A DNA stretch of 64,000 nt. It comes from Lachnospiraceae bacterium (GTDB taxonomy: Bacteria; Bacillota; Clostridia; Lachnospirales; Lachnospiraceae). The stretch spans positions 81,210 to 145,209 of the forward strand of contig CAJTAL010000009.1 in NCBI GenBank assembly GCA_910574285.1, read 5' to 3'. Below the pieces are notes generated by a model. That model did not search any database, was not told where the DNA came from, and saw only the letters and a list, made by a program, of their open reading frames with translations. The position numbers and the translations under genes were made by a program. Position 1 is the stretch's first letter; each line of letters begins with the position of its first letter. This document shows, one piece after another, positions 35,925-45,311 of the stretch.

Positions 35925-36641
35925 ATGCAGAGAAAGAAAATCGAAAAACTTCTTATATCTCTTATCATCATTTCACTGTTCACCGTTCTGGGAACGAATT
36001 ACCTGAAGGAGAGAGGGCGCTATCATACGCGTCAGCAAAAGACAATTGAGGACCCGGAATTTCGCCGGGACTTTTTCTCAGATTCTATGCGTCAGAATAA
36101 GGAAGAATTATCAGAAGAGTGTAAAACTTTCCTCGAAAATGTGGAAAACGATGTGGATTATTACCCAATTCCAGAATCTATTGTGGATAACTCTCTGAAA
36201 ACTTCTTATACAGACGGCTGGATGGTAGAACGAAATTACAAAGGAACCAGCGGCCACGAGGGGACGGATATCATGGCAAACGTTGATAAACGGGGGGTTT
36301 ACCCGGTTATCAGCATGACGGAAGGAGAGATAACGAACCTTGGATGGCTGGAAAAGGGCGGCTACCGTGTGGGAATTACCTCAAATAGTGGTATCTATTA
36401 TTACTACGCTCATTTAGATTCTTATGCGGGGATTAAAAAAGGACAGAAAGTGAGCGCGGGAACGCTGTTGGGCTATATGGGTGACTCCGGGTACGGACCG
36501 GAAGGGACGAAAGGACAGTTTGCGGTGCATCTGCACGTCGGCATCTATTCCTTCCAGGACGGAAAGGAGATCAGTGTCAATCCATATTATGTTTTATTGT
36601 CTTTGGAAGATCGAAAGCTGCAGTATGAATACGGTTTATAA
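35925..36641 (+). CDS. M23-family (LytM) peptidase, membrane anchored
   Basis: A 238-residue protein with an N-terminal membrane segment (about 8-26), a linker and a C-terminal LytM domain. Zinc ligands fit GHEGTDI (His and Asp) and HLHVG (the HxH motif). It should be a cell-wall endopeptidase or a regulator of wall hydrolases outside the membrane. It starts just after the pepD terminator and ends 96 bases before the GH120 start. AAGGA lies upstream of the ATG. No partner gene is evident; M23 proteins of this size also occur in sporulation (SpoIIQ-like), but no clear SpoIIQ features were seen. Confidence 0.88.
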   Translation: MQRKKIEKLLISLIIISLFTVLGTNYLKERGRYHTRQQKTIEDPEFRRDFFSDSMRQNKEELSEECKTFLENVENDVDYYPIPESIVDNSLKTSYTDGWMVERNYKGTSGHEGTDIMANVDKRGVYPVISMTEGEITNLGWLEKGGYRVGITSNSGIYYYYAHLDSYAGIKKGQKVSAGTLLGYMGDSGYGPEGTKGQFAVHLHVGIYSFQDGKEISVNPYYVLLSLEDRKLQYEYGL

Positions 36642-36644
36642 TAA

Positions 36645-36674
36645 CGGATTAGTGTAAAAATAGACGGATCAGTG
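36645..36674 (+). repeat. Direct repeat upstream of GH120, possible regulator site
   Basis: ACGGATTAGTGTAA begins at 36645 and ACGGATCAGTGCAA at 36664. The two 14-base copies differ at two positions and are 19 bases apart, close to two DNA turns. Tandem sites of this type suit AraC-family proteins, and an AraC gene lies downstream of GH120. Confidence 0.5.
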
Positions 36675-36737
36675 CAAGCGTAAAGTGTCAAAAGACGATA
36701 AAATGATAAATAAAAGTTGAGCAGGAGGATATATAGA

Positions 36738-38738
36738 ATGAAGATTTATGTTAACTGCGCTGCGCCCAGGCAGGGGAACGGCAGCAAGGAGACTCCGTTT
36801 AAGTACATCAATGACGCCGCGAAGACGGCGAAACCGGGAGATGAGGTCATCGTTGCTCCGGGGATCTATCGGGAGTCTGTAGATCCGATACATGCAGGTA
36901 CGAAGGAGGCGCGGATTGTTTACCGCAGTGAAGAGCCGTTAGGCGCCGAGATCACAGGAGCAGAGCCTGCCGTTGGATGGGAGAAATATCTGAATAATGT
37001 TTGGATATACCGGGTAGATAACGGTGTGTTCGGAAGCTATAATCCGTACACGACATTCGTGGGCGGCGACTGGTATTTCGCCCCGGTGGTAAGACATACG
37101 GGAGCCGTCTATCTCAACGACCGTCAGCTTTATGAGACGGAGACTCTGGAAGAATGTATCAGTGGCGAGGTATACGCGCCTTCATGGGAACCCGAGTGGT
37201 CCGTATACAAGTGGTATACCGAGCAGGACGGCAATGAGACGGTAATCTATGCAAACTTCCAGGGAAAGAATCCTAACGAAGAGAAAGTGGAGATCAATGT
37301 CAGAAGAAATTGTTTTATGCCGTCAAAGACAGGAGTCGGTTATATCACTTTCAGCGGATTTAACGTGAATAAAGCCGCTACCACATGGGCGCCGCCGGCC
37401 GCTTATCAGGACGGCATGATCGGACCTCACTGGTCAAGGGGATGGATCATCGAGGATTGCGAGATCAGCAACAGTAAATGCAGCGGAATCTCTCTCGGCA
37501 AATATTATGATGAAGAGAACGATCATTATTTCACAATGAAGAAGGTAAAGAGTCCGACACAGATGGAGCGGGACGCCGTATGTCGGGGTCAGTATCATGG
37601 ATGGACGAAGGAGACGGTGGGAAGCCATATCGTAAGACGCTGCCATATCCACCACTGTGAGCAGACCGGTATTGTCGGTCGTATGGGATGTGTGTTCAGC
37701 CTGATCGAGGACAACCATATCCATCATATCAATAATATGCAGCAGTTAGGCGGGGCGGAGATATCGGGGATCAAGCTTCATGCCGCGATTGACGTAGTGA
37801 TGCGCCGCAACCATATCCATCATTCTACCATGGGTATCTGGACGGACTGGGAAGCTCAGGGGACGCGTATTTCCCAGAATCTCCTTCATGACAACCATTC
37901 TCCGGAAGGGACGCCGATGGCGGAAGGCGCAATGTGCAGCCAGGATATATTCGTGGAGGTAAGCCATGGTCCGACATTGATTGACAATAACATTATGCTT
38001 TCCAGAGCATCCGTGCGTATGGCGACGGAAGGCGTGGCATGCGTACATAACCTGATGCTTGGATCATTTACTGCGGTAGGGGCGGGAACCGATCATTCCG
38101 ACGACGAAGCGGGAAGACAGCCGCGTTATACTCCGTATCATATTCGTCACCGTACGGAGGTGGCAGGTTTCAGTACGATACTTCACGGGGACGACCGAAT
38201 CTATAACAACATCTTTGTCCAGAATTACCAGCCGATGGAAGACGCCGAAACCGCGAAGGAATTCGGGTATGATAATCAGACGGCAGGAACGGAAGTTTTT
38301 GGAGAATATCCGACCTATGATGAATGGATTGCCAATTTCGAGATGGACAAGCCGGCGGATATGCACAAACTGATGCCGTATCATTTCGGGCATCTGCCTG
38401 TATGGATCAATGGAAACGCGTACTTTAACGGCGCGAAGGCGTCTGTTAAGGAAAAGTCCAATCTGGTAAACGTTCATGATCAGGCGACGGTAGAACTGGT
38501 CGAGCAGGACGGGGAATATTTCCTCAAGACCAATGTCTATGATCTGTTGGGCGAGTTCCAGTCGGGCATTATTAACAGCGATATTCTGGGATATGCTTTT
38601 GAGCCTGAACAGAGATTTGAGAATCCGGACGGAACAGAGATTATCTTTACAGAGGATTATCTGGGTGAACACCGGGGTATTTCTGCAATTCCAGGACCTT
38701 TTGCTTCCAAAGAGTCTATCGGAAAGAAAATTTTATAA
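36738..38738 (+). CDS. GH120 beta-xylosidase (right-handed beta-helix)
   Basis: A 666-residue cytoplasmic protein without signal peptide. It is strongly similar by eye to GH120 XylC of Thermoanaerobacterium: shared segments include EINVRR, TWAPPAAYQ and GIKLHAAID. The catalytic pair matches as D370 (TDWEAQGT, nucleophile in XylC) and E407 (VEVSHGP, acid/base). Between them lies an extra insert of about 14 residues (SPEGTPMAEGAMCSQ region). It should release xylose from xylo-oligosaccharides brought in by the ABC importer. AGGAGG sets the ATG at 36738. A direct repeat lies upstream. Confidence 0.92.
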   Translation: MKIYVNCAAPRQGNGSKETPFKYINDAAKTAKPGDEVIVAPGIYRESVDPIHAGTKEARIVYRSEEPLGAEITGAEPAVGWEKYLNNVWIYRVDNGVFGSYNPYTTFVGGDWYFAPVVRHTGAVYLNDRQLYETETLEECISGEVYAPSWEPEWSVYKWYTEQDGNETVIYANFQGKNPNEEKVEINVRRNCFMPSKTGVGYITFSGFNVNKAATTWAPPAAYQDGMIGPHWSRGWIIEDCEISNSKCSGISLGKYYDEENDHYFTMKKVKSPTQMERDAVCRGQYHGWTKETVGSHIVRRCHIHHCEQTGIVGRMGCVFSLIEDNHIHHINNMQQLGGAEISGIKLHAAIDVVMRRNHIHHSTMGIWTDWEAQGTRISQNLLHDNHSPEGTPMAEGAMCSQDIFVEVSHGPTLIDNNIMLSRASVRMATEGVACVHNLMLGSFTAVGAGTDHSDDEAGRQPRYTPYHIRHRTEVAGFSTILHGDDRIYNNIFVQNYQPMEDAETAKEFGYDNQTAGTEVFGEYPTYDEWIANFEMDKPADMHKLMPYHFGHLPVWINGNAYFNGAKASVKEKSNLVNVHDQATVELVEQDGEYFLKTNVYDLLGEFQSGIINSDILGYAFEPEQRFENPDGTEIIFTEDYLGEHRGISAIPGPFASKESIGKKIL

Positions 38739-38750
38739 AAGACAGTTTCT

Positions 38751-38786
38751 GGGTAATACTGTTTTCAGTATTACCCGATATTTTTT
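38751..38786 (+). terminator. Terminator after GH120
   Basis: GGGTAATACTG (38751-38761) and CAGTATTACCC (38766-38776) form an 11-bp stem with a 4-base loop, followed by GATA and six T. Confidence 0.8.
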
Positions 38787-38830
38787 ACTTGTACAGTTAA
38801 AATATGTACAGGCAGAATATCCGTTTTGAC

Positions 38831-38859
38831 TTGACAAAACAGACGGTCATTGTTATATA
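38831..38859 (+). promoter_or_regulatory. SigA-type promoter of the AraC regulator
   Basis: TTGACA (38831-38836) and TATATA (38854-38859) are spaced by 17 bases, about 70 bases before the AraC start. A second overlapping TTGAC lies five bases upstream. Confidence 0.7.
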
Positions 38860-38928
38860 TGAGATATCTTTTAGTTTTCTAATTCTTTGCTTTGAGAAGC
38901 TTGTACGCACAACCAGGAAGGGAGTTCC

Positions 38929-40086
38929 ATGAGACGAGAACAGATTATGCTGAAAACCATAGTAATGCTGACTCAATTGCCAATCCATGTATATGACAGG
39001 CAGGGGAAGGAGCTGGAGCAGTATGAGATTATGGAGAGAAACGGGGATGAATATGAAGGCGCTCTTATAAAGGAGATCAACCGGAGACTTATGACGGAGG
39101 ATGTCGTGACGATGGAGTACGATACAGTCCTTCCCGTGAGGATATACGGACTGAGAGGAGAGGAACGCAATTATTTGCTGGGTCCCTTTGCATACGGCTC
39201 TCTGGACTCAAAGGATATAAAGGCATATATGAGACGCAGGAAGATAGAGGATTTCCCGAGGGTTCAGATCAGAGAAAGCCTGCTTGCCGCCAATTTGATT
39301 CTAAATGGGATCGCCGGCGGAGGGAGCGGAACGGATATGCTTGAAAGCCGTTCGGATGAGAATGAGGAAATCAGGATGTATTCCCTGGTCAATGAAGAGC
39401 TGAGGCAGAGTGATAATTTCCAGTCTAATCATACCCACGACGAGGAGAATATCTTGTATCGGTATATTGAGCAGGGAGACGTAGAATATCTGAGGAAGAA
39501 TTATGATTATATGTATCTGCGACATCCCATCATCTTGGAGGATGCTCATAAGAATGAAGAATATATGGCGGTAATCGGAATATCGCTGGCCTCACGCGCC
39601 GCTATCAGGGGAGGGCTGACGTCAAAGGAGGGTTTTCTGATTAACGATATCTATCTGAAGAAATTATCTGCATGCAGAACCATCGCAGAGACGCATGATC
39701 TGTTGAAGGAAGCGTCTCTCTACTGCGCGGCGCAGGTAAGAAAAAAGCTGCGGGCAGGCCGGTGTAATCCCTATGTAGAGAGATGTAAGAAGCGGATCTT
39801 GTCCAGTATGCAGGAGACGGTGGGGGCGGGAGATCTTGCAAAGGAGACGGGGCTTTCGATGGATTACCTTTCGAAGCTTTTCAGACGGTATGAAGGAGTT
39901 TCAGTCACGGAATATATCCTGAATGTCAAGATAGAGGCGGCCTGTAATATGCTGAAATATTCGGACAGGCAGATCGGCGCTATCGCAGACTACTTAAGCT
40001 TCGGCAGTCTGAGCTATTTCAGCAGGGTATTTAAAAGGAAGACGGGAATGTCTCCGCAGCAGTACCGTAAAAATATCTTACGATAA
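38929..40086 (+). CDS. AraC-family transcriptional regulator
   Basis: A 385-residue regulator. A large N-terminal region (1 to about 280) without recognised ligand domain precedes a C-terminal AraC DNA-binding domain with two helix-turn-helix units. These are seen in DLAKETGLSMDYLSKLFRRYEG and IADYLSFGSLSYFSRVFKRKTGMSP. It is flanked by GH120 and the sugar importer, so it probably controls xylo-oligosaccharide genes. Candidate sites are the direct repeat before GH120 and the inverted repeat before the binding-protein gene. GGAAGGGAG lies before the ATG. Confidence 0.92.
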   Translation: MRREQIMLKTIVMLTQLPIHVYDRQGKELEQYEIMERNGDEYEGALIKEINRRLMTEDVVTMEYDTVLPVRIYGLRGEERNYLLGPFAYGSLDSKDIKAYMRRRKIEDFPRVQIRESLLAANLILNGIAGGGSGTDMLESRSDENEEIRMYSLVNEELRQSDNFQSNHTHDEENILYRYIEQGDVEYLRKNYDYMYLRHPIILEDAHKNEEYMAVIGISLASRAAIRGGLTSKEGFLINDIYLKKLSACRTIAETHDLLKEASLYCAAQVRKKLRAGRCNPYVERCKKRILSSMQETVGAGDLAKETGLSMDYLSKLFRRYEGVSVTEYILNVKIEAACNMLKYSDRQIGAIADYLSFGSLSYFSRVFKRKTGMSPQQYRKNILR

Positions 40087-40161
40087 TTATGCATGAATAC
40101 ACGTTTAAAATGTGGAAAATTTCTCTAAGGTAAGATTTTTATAGAAAATAGACATTTTATT

Positions 40162-40203
40162 TTATGGGCATAAAAAAATATTGATGTTATGATATGCCCA
40201 TAA
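40162..40203. repeat. 11-bp inverted repeat upstream of the sugar-binding protein gene
   Basis: TTATGGGCATA (40162-40172) and TATGCCCATAA (40193-40203) are perfect inverted copies with a 20-base spacer; centres are 31 bases apart, about three DNA turns. A TATGAT (-10 like) overlaps the right arm at 40188-40193. It looks like an operator for a dimeric or looping regulator rather than a terminator, since no T run follows. Confidence 0.55.
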
Positions 40204-40248
40204 TACACTCGGTATTAAACCGGAGTCGCATAAGAAGGAGGAAAAAAG

Positions 40249-41595
40249 ATGAAGAAAAGATTTGCAAGGATTATGGCGCTCTCCATGGCGGCAGTAATGA
40301 CTGCTTCGCTGGCGGCATGCGGCGGCGGAGGCGGCGACAGTAGCGGAGACGGTGACGGCGGCAGCGGCAGCGATTCAGACGGCAAGAAAGAGATTACATA
40401 TTGGAATATCGGGGTTGAGAGCCCAGATAAGGATGTTATCACAAAAGCGGTGGAGAAATTTAATTCAGAGACAGAATCCGGATACACGGTAACGAGCGTA
40501 CCTACCCAGAACGATACATATAAGGAGAAGTTGGTAGTTGCCATGAGTTCAGGAGAGTGCCCGGATATGTACTCTTGTTGGTCGGGAGGTCCAATGTATG
40601 AATATATAGATTCTGGTTTCGGTCAGCCAATCGACGATCTGTTCAATGCATCTGACATTAAGGATAAGCTGATGGGGTCGGCAGTCGGTCAGGCTTCCTA
40701 TAACGGCCATATCTATGCTGTGCCTTATCAGAATGTATCTATGTCTGGTATCTTTTATAATAAAGAAATGTTTGAAAAGTTTAAGCTGAAAGAACCAGAG
40801 ACTCTGGCAGATTTGGAAGCGATCTGTGATACTCTGAAAAAAAATGATATTACGCCGTTTGCGTTGGCAAACAGCTCTAAGTGGACCGGTTCTATGTACT
40901 ATATGAATCTTGCCGCACGATATGGCGGACTAGAACCATTTCAGAAAGCGGTTGCCGGAGAAGGGAAGTTCACCGATGAGTGCTTCATCAAGGCCGGAGA
41001 GAAGATTCAGGAGTGGGTTGAAGCCGGGTACTTCCCGGACGGCGTAAATTCCCTGAGTGAGGATGACGGTCAGGCGAAACAGCTGATGTATCAGGAAACG
41101 GCAGGTATGCTGCTATGTGGTTCCTGGTATACGGGTACATTCGCAACAGACAGCGCTGAATTCTATGAAAAGATCGGATGGTTCCCATTCCCTGCAATCG
41201 AAGAATGTGATGTAGATCCGTCTATTATGATCGGTACGGTTGGCGACCAGTTTATCGTATTCAATTGCGAAGGTGAGAAACTGAAAGCAGCTTTTGAATG
41301 TGCGGAAGCACATCTATCCGATGAAGTTATAGATTTTGAGGTGGAAAACGGAAAGATCCCTCCGATTGTAGGAATTGAGGATAAGCTTACGGATTCTGTC
41401 ACAAAGGAAGTTGTAGAGGCAGCAAACAATGCATCGGAGATTCAATTATGGTATGACCAGTATCTGCCGCCGGCAGTCGCAACTGCTCACTTAGACGGAT
41501 TACAGGAGGTATTTGGCCTGACCAAGACGCCTCAGGAGGCTCAGGAAGCTATGCAGAAAGCGATGGATGATTATCTGGCAAATAAGGCAGAGTAG
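40249..41595 (+). CDS. Sugar ABC transporter substrate-binding lipoprotein
   Basis: A 448-residue extracellular solute-binding protein (family 1). It has a lipoprotein signal peptide with lipobox LAAC (Cys24), then a Gly/Asp/Ser linker and a periplasmic-binding fold (KKEITYWNIGVESP, PDMYSCWSGG). It should capture xylo-oligosaccharides at the outer face of the membrane and deliver them to the two permeases that follow. AAGAAGGAGGAAAA precedes the ATG. A terminator directly after the gene would leave a more abundant short transcript for this subunit. The ligand is inferred from the neighbouring xylosidases. Confidence 0.93.
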   Translation: MKKRFARIMALSMAAVMTASLAACGGGGGDSSGDGDGGSGSDSDGKKEITYWNIGVESPDKDVITKAVEKFNSETESGYTVTSVPTQNDTYKEKLVVAMSSGECPDMYSCWSGGPMYEYIDSGFGQPIDDLFNASDIKDKLMGSAVGQASYNGHIYAVPYQNVSMSGIFYNKEMFEKFKLKEPETLADLEAICDTLKKNDITPFALANSSKWTGSMYYMNLAARYGGLEPFQKAVAGEGKFTDECFIKAGEKIQEWVEAGYFPDGVNSLSEDDGQAKQLMYQETAGMLLCGSWYTGTFATDSAEFYEKIGWFPFPAIEECDVDPSIMIGTVGDQFIVFNCEGEKLKAAFECAEAHLSDEVIDFEVENGKIPPIVGIEDKLTDSVTKEVVEAANNASEIQLWYDQYLPPAVATAHLDGLQEVFGLTKTPQEAQEAMQKAMDDYLANKAE

Positions 41596-41610
41596 AGTGT
41601 GTTGACAGGA

Positions 41611-41638
41611 AAGGACTCTGAAAGCAGAGTCCTTTTTT
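41611..41638 (+). terminator. Intra-operon terminator after the binding-protein gene
   Basis: AAGGACTCTG and CAGAGTCCTT form a stem of about 10 bp with a 4-base loop, followed by T. It lies between the binding-protein and permease genes and probably lowers downstream expression by partial termination. Confidence 0.8.
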
Positions 41639-41682
41639 AAAAGATTTCTGAGAGTGAATTTCGGATAAAGGAGGGGTTAGAA

Positions 41683-42585
41683 ATGAATGGTACAGAGATT
41701 TCTCTGGAGAAATTAAGGCAGAGAGATACAAGAAGGGTCGCGGCGTTGTTTTTGGCGCCGGTGGCAATATTAATGGCGGTTTATATCATTTACCCGATCG
41801 TAGATACTTTTATAACAAGTACATATCAGTGGAACGGAATCTCGGCTGCGAAGAAATTTATCGGAGTTAATAACTGGAAGACGTTAATAGCAGATTCCAG
41901 TTTCTGGATTGCATTCCGTAATAATTTTGTGATCATGGTGTTGTCTATCTGTATTCAGATTCCCATTGGACTTGCACTGGCAACATTCCTTGATTTTGGT
42001 GGAAAGAGACTCACTGTATTCAAGGTTATCTGGTTTATCCCGCTTCTGATGTCGTCAGTTGCAATTGGTTTTCTCTTTACTTATGCTCTGGCGACCAACG
42101 GAGGACTGGTAAGTACAATCTCCGGCTGGTTCGGAGGAGGAAATGTTGATCTTCTTGGTAATCCCAAGACGGCGCTTCTGACGGTTATAGCGGTTATCTG
42201 CTGGCAGTTTACACCATTCTATATGGTATACTTCATGGCGGCGTTCACAAATATTCCGTATGATGTCTTCGAGGCTGCGAGGATAGACGGAGCTACCAGA
42301 GGACAGTATTTCTGGAAGATAGCATTTCCACTTCTGGTTCCATCCATGAAGAGCGCTGCGATCCTGTCGATGGTAGGTTCTCTGAAGTATTTCGACCTGA
42401 TCTACGTTATGACAGGAGGCGGTCCTGGTACGTCAACGGAATTGATGGCTACTTATATGTATAAGCAGTCTTTTAGCACCTTTAACATGGGTTATGGTTC
42501 CGCCGTGGCGGGAGGAATGTTTATCCTGATCTCCATGGTATCGCTGATTACTATGAAGATTTTGAATGGGAAAGAGGAGGCGTAA
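41683..42585 (+). CDS. Sugar ABC transporter permease (MalF-like)
   Basis: A 300-residue inner-membrane permease with six hydrophobic segments and the EAA loop for the ATPase contact (EAARIDGATRGQYFWKIAFPLL). It pairs with the next permease. AAAGGAGGGG lies before the ATG. No ATPase gene is present in the locus, so a shared MsmK-type ATPase elsewhere probably energises it, which is usual for this family. Confidence 0.94.
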   Translation: MNGTEISLEKLRQRDTRRVAALFLAPVAILMAVYIIYPIVDTFITSTYQWNGISAAKKFIGVNNWKTLIADSSFWIAFRNNFVIMVLSICIQIPIGLALATFLDFGGKRLTVFKVIWFIPLLMSSVAIGFLFTYALATNGGLVSTISGWFGGGNVDLLGNPKTALLTVIAVICWQFTPFYMVYFMAAFTNIPYDVFEAARIDGATRGQYFWKIAFPLLVPSMKSAAILSMVGSLKYFDLIYVMTGGGPGTSTELMATYMYKQSFSTFNMGYGSAVAGGMFILISMVSLITMKILNGKEEA

Positions 42586-42590
42586 GTAAT

Positions 42591-43439
42591 ATGGATCAAT
42601 ATAAGAAGAATAAACAAAAGAGTATTATATGCTGGGTGATTGCGTTTGCTTTAGCGATTTTTTACATGCTTGTTTCATTTATGCCTTTTATATTTATGGT
42701 GCTGAACTCCTTCAAAGAGAAGTTTGAAATGCTTACGAAGGGGGTTTTTAACCTTCCAGATTCTTTGAATTTTTCTAATTATACAGAGGTTCTGACGGGT
42801 GGATTTGGGAAATATTTTATGAATAGTGTGATTGTACTGACAATTTCACTAATCCTTTTGTTATTCATCTCAGCATGCGCGTCTTATCCGTTGGCAAGAT
42901 TCAAGTTTAAGTTGGCAGGCCCCATCTACGCAGGGATTGTAGCCTGTATGTCGATTCCGGTACATATCACGCTGATTCCGGTATTCAAGATGAGCAGGGC
43001 TACGGGATTATATGACAGCATCTGGGCTTTGATCGGACCATATATCGCATTTGCAGTACCGATTTCCGTCTTCATTCTTACCAGCTTCATGAAGGGAATC
43101 CCAAGAGAAATCGAGGAGTCGGCAGAGATCGACGGCTGCGGGAAGATTCAGATGTTTTTCTCAATTATCCTTCCTTTGGCCAAACCGGGACTTGCAACGC
43201 TGGCAATTTATAATGGTGTAAATATGTGGAATGAATTTTCATTCGCCTATACATTGACACAGTCGTCAGAAAATCGTACGCTGCCGTTAGCAATATGGGA
43301 ATTCCAGGGACAGTATTCTATGAATACGCCGATGATTATGGCAGTTTTAACTTTGACGCTCTTGCCGATGATCGTCATGTTTATTATTTTCCAGGATAAA
43401 CTGGTGAAGGGTATGACGGCAGGCGCTGTAAAGGGTTAA
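42591..43439 (+). CDS. Carbohydrate ABC transporter permease (MalG-like)
   Basis: A 282-residue permease with six hydrophobic segments and an EAA-type loop (EESAEIDGCGKIQMFFSIILPL). It starts 5 bases after the stop of the partner permease, so the two are co-translated. Together they form the channel of the oligosaccharide importer. A hairpin with T run follows the gene. Confidence 0.94.
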   Translation: MDQYKKNKQKSIICWVIAFALAIFYMLVSFMPFIFMVLNSFKEKFEMLTKGVFNLPDSLNFSNYTEVLTGGFGKYFMNSVIVLTISLILLLFISACASYPLARFKFKLAGPIYAGIVACMSIPVHITLIPVFKMSRATGLYDSIWALIGPYIAFAVPISVFILTSFMKGIPREIEESAEIDGCGKIQMFFSIILPLAKPGLATLAIYNGVNMWNEFSFAYTLTQSSENRTLPLAIWEFQGQYSMNTPMIMAVLTLTLLPMIVMFIIFQDKLVKGMTAGAVKG

Positions 43440-43446
43440 GAGATAC

Positions 43447-43482
43447 AAAAAGAGCAGCATGCAAAGCATGGCGCTCTTTTTC
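43447..43482 (+). terminator. Terminator after the permease genes
   Basis: AAAAGAGC with GCATGC on the left arm pairs with GCATG and GCGCTCTTTT on the right, with a T run to about 43482. It separates the importer from the YesM/YesN genes. Confidence 0.75.
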
Positions 43483-43520
43483 TCAATACAGATGTCGGAT
43501 CTTTTGAGGAAAAAGTGATT

Positions 43521-45311
43521 ATGAAGAGATGGAAAGAACGAATCAGCAGATGGAAATTTGATAGAAAAATGCAGGCGCTTATCATTATGTCCATTACGTT
43601 TACAACATTGATTGTTCTGGTTATATCGACGGTATCATCCGTAACATCGTTGAAAACAAAATCAATCGAATTACTGCAGGATAAGAACGCCTCGCTGGCA
43701 GAAAACTATCAGAATATGCTGGAAGAATATAAGGCGATGAGTATTGCCCTGGTCATTGACCAGTCTGTGCAGCGTTATTTGAGATGCCAGGATAAGCAAA
43801 ATGTGGAATATGCACAGGCAGTCGTGGAAGCAAATAATGTCCTTTCAAGCAGTCTGAATATGTCTGCAGATCTTAATTTTATCGCAGTCGTCAGCTATCA
43901 AATGGAAGATTATCTCTACAGAGGGAAGATGGCGATATCCGCGTCGGACTCCCAACAGGCGTATGAGCAGGATTTTCGGCAGAGTAAGAATGGTCAGAAC
44001 AGCACGCTGAAAATAGGATTTTCTAACGCGTATCTTAAAGGAAAGCAGTATACGGTAAACGTGTATTTTCCTATCTATAGTTTGGAGCGGGTTATGGAGG
44101 AGCGGGGACTTTTGTGTATGAACTATTCCAATCCTGTCCTGAACCAGATCATCAATGAGGAAGAAGGCGGGCAGAGGACGAAAGTAGTGGATACGGACGG
44201 CGGAGTTGTAGCGGCGGGAGATATAGAGGAGATAGGGACGACCGTAGATTATATTGACAGCCTTATAAAGGAGCAGGGAATTTTTAAGCAGAAAGGCAGA
44301 ATCTATATCTACCAGAAAGTCCGTGGATGGAACTTCTATATTGTCAGCAGTATTGCGTCTATTGAACTTTACCGGCCAAGTATCCGTACGATCAGCCTTA
44401 TGATATGGATTCTGTTGATTTTAATAGTTGTCAGCTATATGGTCGTAAAAAGGGTGATCAGAAGAGTGTATCATCCGTTAGATAATGTGGTACGGAAGAT
44501 GGATGACGTTGCGTCGGGGGCGTTGTCTGTCAGGATTGACGAGGGAGTTATGGGTGAGGATTTTGTAAAGCTTGCGACGGGTTTTAACTCTATGATGGAA
44601 GAAATCCTGGTGCTCATGGAGCAGGTAAAGCAGGAGCAGCATCAGATTGAGCAGATTCGTTTTAATTCCCTGCAGTCTCAGATACAGCCTCATTTCCTTT
44701 ATAATACGCTGGATTGTATCCATTGGCAGGCGGTGTCGGACGGAAATCAGGAGATATCCACGCTTGTGAAAGCATTGGCAAGATATTACAGGATCTGCTT
44801 AAGCAAAGGGCATGATGTTATTTCGCTTGAAATGGAGATGGAACATGTGCGGAATTATCTGATTATCCAGAATATGAGGTATGACCATATCATAGGAAGT
44901 GAAATCACCCTGGGTAAAGGATGCAGGGACGCGATGATCCCCAAACTGACATTACAGCCTTTGGTGGAAAACTCAATCTATCATGGTATTAAGGTGAGGG
45001 ACGGGAAGGAGGGAAGTATCTCCCTTACGGCAAGAAGGGAGGGAGACATCGTAGAAATTATCCTTGCCGATACCGGGACAGGTATGGCTCAGAGACAGAT
45101 TGATGAGATGAATCAGCATTTATCCGAGTATGATGAATCTTTCGGGTATGGGGTACGCAATGTAAATAAAAGGATTGAACTGCTCTATGGAGCAGAGTAT
45201 GGGCTGCATTATCTGCGGAATGTGTCGGGAGGCGTTACCGTAGAGATTCGTATTCCTTATGTAACAAAGATACAGGAAGAAAAGATACAGGGAGAGATTA
45301 TTAATGTATAA
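43521..45311 (+). CDS. YesM-type sensor histidine kinase
   Basis: A 596-residue membrane kinase. It has a membrane segment near residues 20-40, an extracytoplasmic sensor region to about 290, a second membrane segment, a HAMP linker, a His_kinase motif with H391 (QIQPHFLYNTLD) and a C-terminal HATPase domain (ADTGTGMAQ). I prefer the ATG at 43521, with GAGGA 10 bases upstream; a GTG two codons earlier is possible. The stop overlaps the YesN gene by 8 bases. YesM/YesN pairs sense plant polysaccharide breakdown products, which suits the xylosidase and importer genes around it. Confidence 0.92.
   Translation: MKRWKERISRWKFDRKMQALIIMSITFTTLIVLVISTVSSVTSLKTKSIELLQDKNASLAENYQNMLEEYKAMSIALVIDQSVQRYLRCQDKQNVEYAQAVVEANNVLSSSLNMSADLNFIAVVSYQMEDYLYRGKMAISASDSQQAYEQDFRQSKNGQNSTLKIGFSNAYLKGKQYTVNVYFPIYSLERVMEERGLLCMNYSNPVLNQIINEEEGGQRTKVVDTDGGVVAAGDIEEIGTTVDYIDSLIKEQGIFKQKGRIYIYQKVRGWNFYIVSSIASIELYRPSIRTISLMIWILLILIVVSYMVVKRVIRRVYHPLDNVVRKMDDVASGALSVRIDEGVMGEDFVKLATGFNSMMEEILVLMEQVKQEQHQIEQIRFNSLQSQIQPHFLYNTLDCIHWQAVSDGNQEISTLVKALARYYRICLSKGHDVISLEMEMEHVRNYLIIQNMRYDHIIGSEITLGKGCRDAMIPKLTLQPLVENSIYHGIKVRDGKEGSISLTARREGDIVEIILADTGTGMAQRQIDEMNQHLSEYDESFGYGVRNVNKRIELLYGAEYGLHYLRNVSGGVTVEIRIPYVTKIQEEKIQGEIINV

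Noticed and set aside
40300..40385. GGC/GAC-rich stretch in the binding-protein gene as a possible repeat array.
   Set aside because: It encodes the usual Gly/Ser/Asp linker after the lipobox cysteine and has no regular unit or spacers, so it is not a CRISPR or tandem array.
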